Below are positions 1 through 4,216 of a DNA stretch of 7,370 nt, one piece after another. Where the stretch lies: NCBI GenBank assembly GCA_013695075.1, contig JACDBE010000073.1, positions 1-7,370 on the forward strand, read 5' to 3'. Origin of the DNA: Acidimicrobiia bacterium. Its GTDB lineage: Bacteria; Actinomycetota; Acidimicrobiia; Spongiisociales; UBA5794. A program made the position numbers and the translations under genes. Each line of letters begins with the position of its first letter. Position 1 is the stretch's first letter. The notes under the pieces are model-generated. The model saw only the letters and a program-made list of their open reading frames with translations, had not been told where the DNA came from and did no database searches.

Positions 1-131
1 CGCGGGCATCGCACCTCGACCTGGTGGAGGCGGTCGCCGGCGCCGAGCTCACCGCTCGGTTGTACGGCCACGCCCTCGACCAGGGATACCGCTGGCACGA
101 GTTCGGCGACAGCTGCCTGATCCTGCCTTGA
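1..131 (+). CDS. queA: QueA-family S-adenosylmethionine:tRNA ribosyltransferase-isomerase, C-terminal end (partial)
   Basis: The gene enters from the left edge (first whole codon at base 3) and stops at TGA 129-131, leaving 42 residues. The tail matches the QueA C-terminus: a Ser-x-Leu-x-Leu-Val-x-Ala-x-Ala-Gly segment, then Tyr-x-x-Ala and a closing Gly-Tyr-Arg-x-x-x-Phe-Gly-Asp, which is the QueA end signature. Known QueA enzymes transfer the ribosyl moiety of S-adenosylmethionine to preQ1 at the wobble position of tRNA, giving epoxyqueuosine in the cytoplasm. Many actinobacteria carry QueA-like proteins whose exact role is less certain, so the family is more secure than the reaction. The N-terminal part and start lie outside the window. 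A weak hairpin follows at 235-246. Confidence 0.72.
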   Translation, partial: RASHLDLVEAVAGAELTARLYGHALDQGYRWHEFGDSCLILP

Positions 132-234
132 GCGGGTTCCGCTGCCTCGGCAACCCATGGCGCCGTCCAGCACCTGGCAGACCTGGTCCAGCCGCCGCGC
201 CCCCACCACAGCCACCTTCATCCCGCGAGGACGA

Positions 235-246
235 CCCCGCAAGGGG
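235..246 (+). other. Small GC hairpin with a GNRA-type loop between queA and the lipoprotein gene
   Basis: CCCC at 235-238 pairs with GGGG at 243-246 around the tetraloop GCAA. The stem is only 4 bp and no T tract follows, so it is at best a weak end signal for the upstream gene. The rest of the 157-bp gap (132-288) shows no gene I can support. Confidence 0.2.
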
Positions 247-274
247 GCCATGGGAACTAACGGGTCGGGTGCGA

Positions 275-289
275 TACCGTCATGGGCGA
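275..289 (+). promoter_or_regulatory. Putative -10 box for a leaderless lipoprotein transcript
   Basis: TACCGT at 275-280 fits the actinobacterial TANNNT -10 pattern and lies 8 nt before the ATG at 289. No purine-rich Shine-Dalgarno sequence sits at the usual distance, so a transcript starting at or near the A of the ATG is plausible. I see no convincing -35. The 10-mer GCGATACCGT (271-280) recurs at 4182-4191 before the ABC transporter gene. An out-of-frame ATG at 282 is ignored. Confidence 0.4.
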
Positions 290-1206
290 TGATCCGCCGA
301 TCCATGCTCGCGGTGCTTGTCCTGCTCCTCGCCGCCTGCAACGCCGCCGCCACGGCCCCGACCTCGACGCCGACCTCGCCGCCTGCAACATCGCCGCCGC
401 CAACGACGACGTCGACCGCCACCCCGTCGACCACATCCACGGTCGTCACCAGTACGACCATCATCATGCCGACCACCACCACCGAGCCGCTCCCCGCAGG
501 CGTCACCGCCCCGCCGGATTGGCTGGGGACCAGGGTGCTCCCGGAGACCGAGGCCGGGTTCGGTGAGGTGCAGCCAACCCCGGCGGAGCTGATGGACCGC
601 CGCTTCGTCACCGAGGATCTGCTCCCGCCGCCGGTGGATGGGCGGTTCGTAGCCACCATCGACCCGGTTCCCGACGAGGTCGTCGCCCGCTCCACCTGGT
701 CGGAGGTGTGCCCGGTGACCCTTGACGAGCTCCGCTATCTCACCGTGTCGTTCTGGGGGTTCGACGGGCTGCCCCACACCGGCGAGCTGCTGATCAACGC
801 CACCCAGGCTGAGGTCATTGCCGGTGTGTTCGAGGCGATGTGGGACCTTGGGTTTCCCATCGAGGAGATGCGGATAACCCCGGCCGACGCGCTGGACGCC
901 CCACCCACCGGTGACAGCAACAACACGGTCAGCTTCGTGTGCCGGCCGGCGACCGGGGGCACCTCATGGTCCCAGCACTCCTACGGGATGGCGATCGACG
1001 TCAACCCGTTCCACAATCCGTACCAGGCCGGCGACGTGGTGCTCCCCGAGCTGGCGTCCGCCTACCTGGACCGGGACCGGTTGCTGCCGGGCATGTTGGT
1101 GCGGGGGGACGGGGTGGTGGAGGCGTTCGGCGCGGCCGGCTGGGAGTGGGGGGGCGAATGGAACACGCTGGTCGACTACCAGCACTTCTCCGAAAGCGGC
1201 CGCTGA
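289..1206 (+). CDS. Exported lipoprotein with C-terminal M15-family peptidase domain
   Basis: This 305-residue protein has a lipoprotein signal peptide: Arg3-Arg4, a hydrophobic stretch at about 7-16, and a Leu-Ala-Ala-Cys lipobox with Cys17 as the lipidated residue. Residues 22-66 are an extended Thr/Ser/Pro spacer, likely spanning the wall. The C-terminal domain (about 140-300) carries the M15 zinc-peptidase pattern: Ser228-x-His230, Gly233-x-Ala-x-Asp237, a Gly-Trp-x-Trp-Gly-Gly segment at 284-289, and Asp296-Tyr-Gln-His299. By family knowledge His230, Asp237 and His299 bind zinc and Asp296 is the catalytic acid. M15 enzymes of this group cut peptidoglycan stem peptides (D-Ala-D-Ala carboxypeptidase or L-Ala-D-Glu endopeptidase); which bond is cut cannot be told here. 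Cys141 and Cys218 could form a disulfide. The frame is open upstream to 157, but only the ATG at 289 (or the one at 304) puts the signal peptide at the N-terminus. Confidence 0.85.
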   Translation: MIRRSMLAVLVLLLAACNAAATAPTSTPTSPPATSPPPTTTSTATPSTTSTVVTSTTIIMPTTTTEPLPAGVTAPPDWLGTRVLPETEAGFGEVQPTPAELMDRRFVTEDLLPPPVDGRFVATIDPVPDEVVARSTWSEVCPVTLDELRYLTVSFWGFDGLPHTGELLINATQAEVIAGVFEAMWDLGFPIEEMRITPADALDAPPTGDSNNTVSFVCRPATGGTSWSQHSYGMAIDVNPFHNPYQAGDVVLPELASAYLDRDRLLPGMLVRGDGVVEAFGAAGWEWGGEWNTLVDYQHFSESGR

Positions 1207-1209
1207 CCA

Positions 1210-1932
1210 CTATTCGGTTGGGTCGAGTGCGGTGTCGGCGAAGGCGGCCAGCGAGGTGAACCGCCACCGGGGGGTGACCTCGGTCAACGGGGGATGGGTG
1301 GCACCGTGCCCGTCGCGGTCGAAGCGACGATGGATCCACACCGAGTCGATGCCGGCCGCCGCCGCCGGTTCGTGGTCGTGATACAGGCTCTCGGCGACGT
1401 GGAGGAGCCGGGTGCGGTCGATGCCGTCGGCGGCGACCGCATCGAGCAGGGCGGCGAAGTTGGCCGGGTCGGGCTTGTAAGAGCCGACATCCTCGGCGGT
1501 GATGATGCGGTCGAAGGTCACCCCCAGGCGACGGTTGGAGGCGGCGAAGGAGCGCCGATCGACGTTGGAGAGGATCAGCAACCGGTAGCGCTCCCCGAGT
1601 CGGGCCAGCGCCTCCGCCGAGTCGGGGAAGGCGGGCCAATCACCAACCGAACCCCCAAAGGCGGTGGCGTCGGCTTCGCTCACCTTCACCCCGTGCTCGG
1701 CCCCGATGCGGCGCAGCACCTCGGCCAGGACCTCCGGATAGGCGGCGCCGGGGTCCTCACCCTCGACCACGGTCTCCACGGCGCCGAAGGCGGCCACTAG
1801 CTCGTCGTCATCCATGCCCAGTCGGTGGCGGTCGGCCCACGGCCGCATGGCGGCGGCGATCCCTGTCTCCCAGTCGATCAAGGTGCCGTAGCAATCGAAG
1901 CTGAGCGCCAGGTAGTCGTCGAACTCCCGCAT
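1210..1932 (-). CDS. HAD-superfamily hydrolase, 2-haloacid dehalogenase-like (type II)
   Basis: This 240-residue cytoplasmic protein matches the haloacid dehalogenase type II group in length and motif order. Motif I is Asp13-Cys-Tyr-Gly-Thr17 (Asp13 as nucleophile), followed by Leu-Ile-Asp-Trp-Glu as in that group. Motif II is Ser122-Asn123, motif III is Lys153 in Tyr-Lys-Pro-Asp, and motif IV lies at about 178-187 with Glu181 and Asp186. The predicted reaction is hydrolysis through an aspartyl-enzyme intermediate. The substrate may be a 2-haloacid or, as in many HADs, a small phosphate ester; sequence alone does not decide. The frame runs upstream to 2064, but that overlaps the divergent gene and family members begin just before motif I, so ATG 1932 is chosen. 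A weak GGGA lies 8 nt upstream. The TAG stop lies 3 bp from the convergent lipoprotein stop. Confidence 0.82.
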   Translation of the reverse strand: MREFDDYLALSFDCYGTLIDWETGIAAAMRPWADRHRLGMDDDELVAAFGAVETVVEGEDPGAAYPEVLAEVLRRIGAEHGVKVSEADATAFGGSVGDWPAFPDSAEALARLGERYRLLILSNVDRRSFAASNRRLGVTFDRIITAEDVGSYKPDPANFAALLDAVAADGIDRTRLLHVAESLYHDHEPAAAAGIDSVWIHRRFDRDGHGATHPPLTEVTPRWRFTSLAAFADTALDPTE

Positions 1933-1961
1933 CGAAGCGATCCCGTCTCCCGCCTTCCTCG

Positions 1962-1986
1962 GCCAGTGTTGCCGATCGGCACTGGC
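1962..1986. repeat. Interrupted dyad in the HAD/NYN divergent intergenic region
   Basis: GCCAGT (1962-1967) and ACTGGC (1981-1986) are exact reverse complements. They flank a perfect 10-bp palindrome GCCGATCGGC (1971-1980), with a 3-nt bulge (1968-1970) on the left. The element begins 29 nt upstream of the HAD start codon and ends 58 nt before the NYN start. It could be an operator for either gene or a hairpin in the HAD leader. Confidence 0.4.
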
Positions 1987-2008
1987 GATGCCGCGCGCAG
2001 CGCCGGTT

Positions 2009-2018
2009 CCGGGCCCGG
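2009..2018. repeat. 10-bp perfect palindrome over the expected -35 region of the NYN gene
   Basis: CCGGGCCCGG is perfectly self-complementary. It covers the place where a -35 element would sit for the proposed -10 at 2032-2037. GC-only palindromes of this size arise fairly easily in DNA of this composition, so a regulatory role is only a suggestion. Confidence 0.25.
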
Positions 2019-2031
2019 GCGACGGTCGGGC

Positions 2032-2045
2032 TACCCTCGGGGTCA
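2032..2045 (+). promoter_or_regulatory. Putative -10 box for a leaderless NYN transcript
   Basis: TACCCT at 2032-2037 fits TANNNT and is 7 nt from the ATG at 2045. The only G-rich run before the start is 2 nt from the ATG, too close to act as a Shine-Dalgarno site. This supports a leaderless mRNA and helps fix the start at 2045 rather than the upstream in-frame ATG at 1988. Confidence 0.42.
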
Positions 2046-3121
2046 TGGACGAAGAACAACGCATCGCCCTCTTCCTCGACTACGAGAACCTGGCCATCGG
2101 TGCTCGGGACAACCTCGGTGGCCAGTTCGACTTCAAGCCCATCGCCGACGCCCTGGCGGAGCGGGGCCGGGTGGTGGTGCGCCGGGCATACGCCGACTGG
2201 TCGTACTTCGATGAGGACCGCCGCATGCTCACCCGCAGCCACGTCGAGCTCATCGAGATCCCGCAACGCATGGGGACCACCCGCAAGAACGCCGCAGACA
2301 TCAAGTTGGCGGTGGACGCCATCGAGCTGGGGTTCGAACGGGACTACCTGACCACGTTCGTCATCTGCACCGGGGACTCGGACTTCACCCCGCTGGTGTA
2401 CAAGCTGCGGGAGATGAACAAGCGGGTCATCGGAGTTGGGGTCAAGGACTCCACCTCGGCGCTGCTGCCGCCCGCCTGCGACGAGTTCATCTTCTACGAC
2501 ACCCTGGAGGGGGTCGAGGTGACCGAGCAGGTGCGGGGGCGGCGGCGCCGCCGCGGCGAAGGAGCCCCCAGCGTCGAAACCACCACCGAGGTGACCGAAC
2601 CGGCACCGGCACCGGACCCGGAGCCTGGTGTCGACGACCTGGCCATCGTCATCGCGCAAACCGTGGCCGGGCTGGCCAGCGCTGCCGACGGCAGCGTGCT
2701 GGCATCCAGCGTCAAGCGGGCGCTGCTGCGCAAGGACCCCACCTTCAACCAGGCCGACTACGGGTTCCGCGCCTTCGGGGAGATGCTGTCGCACCTCGCC
2801 GACCGGGGGGTGGTCGAGCTGAGCGAGGGACCGGCCAAGGGGGATCCCGAGGTTTCGCTACCCACCCGCACCGGCGGCGAGGACGAGGCGTTCGCCCTGC
2901 TCCGCTCGGTGGTGACCGATCTGGAGGGCCGCAACGGGTCGCCGCTGCTCTCCGGGCTGAAGAACCAGCTGCGCAAGCGGCTGCCCGACTTCAGCGAGAA
3001 GAAGTTCGGCTATCGCGGCTTCCTCCAGTTCGTCAAGGCCGCCCAGACCCAGGGGCTGGTCACCCTGGTGTGGGACGACGAGGCCGAGGACTACTACGTG
3101 GGAGCAGGCACGGGGTCCTGA
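2045..3121 (+). CDS. NYN-domain putative ribonuclease with two OST-HTH/LOTUS domains
   Basis: This 358-residue cytoplasmic protein has three parts. Residues 5-155 form a NYN (LabA/DUF88, PIN-like) domain: Leu-Asp12-Tyr-Glu-Asn15 on the first strand, Asp85-Ile-Lys within Lys-Asn-Ala-Ala-Asp, Asp91, and Gly110-Asp111-Ser-Asp113-Phe. These acidic residues are the usual metal-binding set of PIN-like nucleases and all are present. Residues 164-171 are a run of arginines, followed by a Pro/Glu-rich linker to about 195. Residues 198-273 and 280-352 are two related OST-HTH (LOTUS) domains, each with a Gly-Ser-x-Leu start, Pro-x-Phe, an aromatic-Gly-aromatic-Arg-x-Phe core and a final Gly-x-Val. Family knowledge links OST-HTH domains to RNA binding, including G-rich RNA. 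I infer an RNA-targeted endonuclease; the target is unknown. The start at 2045 puts the first NYN strand at the N-terminus. Two hairpins follow the stop. Confidence 0.85.
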   Translation: MDEEQRIALFLDYENLAIGARDNLGGQFDFKPIADALAERGRVVVRRAYADWSYFDEDRRMLTRSHVELIEIPQRMGTTRKNAADIKLAVDAIELGFERDYLTTFVICTGDSDFTPLVYKLREMNKRVIGVGVKDSTSALLPPACDEFIFYDTLEGVEVTEQVRGRRRRRGEGAPSVETTTEVTEPAPAPDPEPGVDDLAIVIAQTVAGLASAADGSVLASSVKRALLRKDPTFNQADYGFRAFGEMLSHLADRGVVELSEGPAKGDPEVSLPTRTGGEDEAFALLRSVVTDLEGRNGSPLLSGLKNQLRKRLPDFSEKKFGYRGFLQFVKAAQTQGLVTLVWDDEAEDYYVGAGTGS

Positions 3122-3168
3122 CGGGGTGGCCCGTGTTGTCGGCTCTTCGGCTGACGCCTCATCGCGGT

Positions 3169-3193
3169 GCGGTTGGGGCCCCAGCCCAACCGC
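3169..3193 (+). terminator. First hairpin downstream of the NYN gene
   Basis: GCGGTTGGG (3169-3177) pairs perfectly with CCCAACCGC (3185-3193) around a 7-nt loop, starting 47 nt after the NYN stop. It abuts a second, stronger hairpin, one base after its end. No T tract follows. It probably forms part of a composite transcript end. Confidence 0.4.
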
Positions 3194-3194
3194 C

Positions 3195-3219
3195 GGAGCT
3201 GCGCTACTAGCGCAGCTCC
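3195..3219 (+). terminator. Strong 11-bp hairpin, likely transcript end for the NYN gene
   Basis: GGAGCTGCGCT (3195-3205) is the exact reverse complement of AGCGCAGCTCC (3209-3219), giving an 11-bp stem with a 3-nt loop. It is followed by a mixed T-containing stretch rather than a clean T run, which is common in high-GC actinobacteria. It starts 73 nt after the NYN stop and ends 35 nt before the next start, so it separates two transcription units. It also overlaps the region just upstream of the thioesterase promoter, so an operator role is a lesser alternative. Confidence 0.5.
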
Positions 3220-3255
3220 TTGCTGCCGACTTGCTGTCCCGTAGCATGCCGGCGG
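3220..3255 (+). promoter_or_regulatory. Putative promoter for a leaderless thioesterase transcript
   Basis: TAGCAT at 3242-3247 fits the -10 pattern and is 7 nt from the GTG at 3255. TTGCTG at 3220-3225 shares the TTG of a -35 and is spaced 16 nt from the -10. TTGCTG is repeated at 3231-3236. No Shine-Dalgarno sequence precedes GTG 3255 or the in-frame ATG at 3246. Confidence 0.45.
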
Positions 3256-4085
3256 TGACCGATGCCGCCCTCTTCGATGTCGACGGCGACCGGTTCCTCC
3301 CCAGCGAGCTGACCCGGGGAGGGTGGTCAGACGACGCCCAGCACGGCAGTCCCCCGTCCGGGCTGCTGGCGCGGGCCATCGAGATGGTGCCCACCGCCTC
3401 GCCGATGCAGGTGGTGCGGTTCACCATCGACCTGTTCCGTCCGGTGCCGCTGCACCCGCTCACCGTGGCCACCAGGGTGCTGCGCGACGGGTTGCGCATC
3501 CAGGCGGTCGACGCCGTGCTGCGCCACGGCGACACCGAGGTGGGACGGGCGTCCGGGCTCAAGATACGCATCGCAGACAGCCCTCTCCCGGATCGTGTCG
3601 AGGAGCCGTGGCTGCCGCCTCCCGAGCCCGAGGAGGGCTCCCCGGTACGCTGGCGCGGGTTCGGGGAGGGGACCGGGCTGACTCGATTCCATATCGACGC
3701 CGTCGACATCCGCTCCATCGACGACAGCTTCATGCGGCTCGGCCCGGGCACTTCGTGGTTCCGGCTGCGGCGACCGGTGGTGGCTGGGGAGGAGCCCACC
3801 CCGTTCGTACGCCTGGCCACCCTCGCCGATCTGGCGAACGGCAACAGCACCGCCCTCGACCCAGCGGACTGGGTGTTCGTCAACCCAGACATCACCCTGT
3901 ACATGCATCGCCACCCGATGGGCGAGTGGGTGGGGATGGTGTCGGCGGCCCACCAGCACGGCAGCGGGATCGGTTTCGCCGACACCACGGTGTTCGACAC
4001 CGGCGGGCCCATCGGCAGGATCGGCCAGGCGCAGGTGATCCAACCACGGCTCGACGACACTGCGATGACCCGGCCGGGAGGCTGA
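3255..4085 (+). CDS. Double-hotdog acyl-CoA thioesterase-like protein (TesB-related, 4HBT_3 type)
   Basis: This 276-residue cytoplasmic protein shows two hotdog halves. The first (about 10-107) has Gly-Gly-Trp-Ser-x-x-x-x-His30-Gly31-x-Pro-Pro followed by a Leu-Leu-Ala-Arg helix, then the Arg-x-Thr-x-Asp-Leu-x-Arg-Pro-Val-Pro-Leu and Arg-Asp-Gly segments typical of acyl-CoA thioesterases. The second (about 165-265) has Asp192-Leu-Ala-Asn-Gly and Asn-Pro-Asp-Ile-Thr214-Leu-Tyr. Asp192, Thr214 and Gln258 or Gln260 are candidates for the TesB-type catalytic Asp/Thr/Gln set. Such enzymes hydrolyse acyl-CoA to free acid and CoA; chain length cannot be predicted. The frame is open back to GTG 3126, but that stretch contains the hairpins at 3169-3219 and has no family similarity. 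GTG 3255 fits the -10 spacing; ATG 3246 is the alternative. I cannot link it to a pathway from its neighbours. Confidence 0.78.
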   Translation: MTDAALFDVDGDRFLPSELTRGGWSDDAQHGSPPSGLLARAIEMVPTASPMQVVRFTIDLFRPVPLHPLTVATRVLRDGLRIQAVDAVLRHGDTEVGRASGLKIRIADSPLPDRVEEPWLPPPEPEEGSPVRWRGFGEGTGLTRFHIDAVDIRSIDDSFMRLGPGTSWFRLRRPVVAGEEPTPFVRLATLADLANGNSTALDPADWVFVNPDITLYMHRHPMGEWVGMVSAAHQHGSGIGFADTTVFDTGGPIGRIGQAQVIQPRLDDTAMTRPGG

Positions 4086-4154
4086 GGCGACCACCGCGTC
4101 TTGTTCGGCGGCGTTCAGCGGCTCGCCCGGCCGCGGGCCCAGACAAGGCCCCGA

Positions 4155-4173
4155 GATCGAGAAAGGGTCGATC
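4155..4173. repeat. Inverted repeat upstream of the ABC transporter gene
   Basis: GATCGA (4155-4160) and TCGATC (4168-4173) are exact reverse complements around a 7-nt loop. GATCG also occurs as direct copies at 4155, 4170 and 4178. The element lies 70 nt after the thioesterase stop and 42 nt before the ABC start, so it could be a weak end signal or an operator. Confidence 0.25.
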
Positions 4174-4201
4174 GGCGGATCGCGATACCGTGTGCAGCCC
4201 G

Positions 4202-4216
4202 TAGGATGCTGCCCCA
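4202..4216 (+). promoter_or_regulatory. Putative -10 box (or weak Shine-Dalgarno) for the ABC transporter gene
   Basis: TAGGAT at 4202-4207 fits TANNNT and is 8 nt from the ATG at 4216, suggesting a leaderless mRNA. The AGGA inside it is 9 nt from the ATG and could instead be a ribosome binding site. In that case an upstream TACCGT (4186-4191, within the repeated 10-mer GCGATACCGT) would be the -10. The two readings cannot be separated by eye. Confidence 0.38.

Noticed and set aside
1..221. Minus-strand frame starting at ATG 221 with a plausible-looking hydrophobic start, open to the left edge
   Set aside because: It lies antisense to the QueA C-terminus, whose family signature is clear, and its translation beyond the first residues matches nothing I recognise.
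352..490. Codon-level repeats of Thr/Pro/Ser as a possible tandem-repeat locus
   Set aside because: The repeats are irregular and in frame with a normal lipoprotein spacer; there is no fixed unit.
280..777. Minus-strand frame opposite the lipoprotein Thr/Pro linker
   Set aside because: The long Arg/Gly-rich run is simply the complement of the Thr/Pro-coding repeats.
1988..2044. N-terminal extension of the NYN protein to ATG 1988
   Set aside because: The extra 19 residues are Pro/Gly/Ala-rich and precede the first NYN strand; the -10 hexamer and palindromes lie inside this stretch.
1933..2064. N-terminal extension of the HAD protein to 2064
   Set aside because: It would overlap the start of the divergent NYN gene and adds 44 low-complexity residues before the normal family N-terminus.
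1808..2794. 328-residue open frame on the minus strand over the HAD start and the NYN gene
   Set aside because: It has low-complexity composition, spans two well-supported genes and their intergenic region, and has no recognisable motif.
3126..3254. N-terminal extension of the thioesterase to GTG 3126
   Set aside because: It would run through two perfect hairpins and has no Shine-Dalgarno site or family similarity. The -10 spacing supports GTG 3255.
4125..4138. GCCCG/CGGGC hairpin after the thioesterase gene as a terminator
   Set aside because: The stem is only 5 bp, all GC, with no T tract; such structures are expected by chance in this composition.
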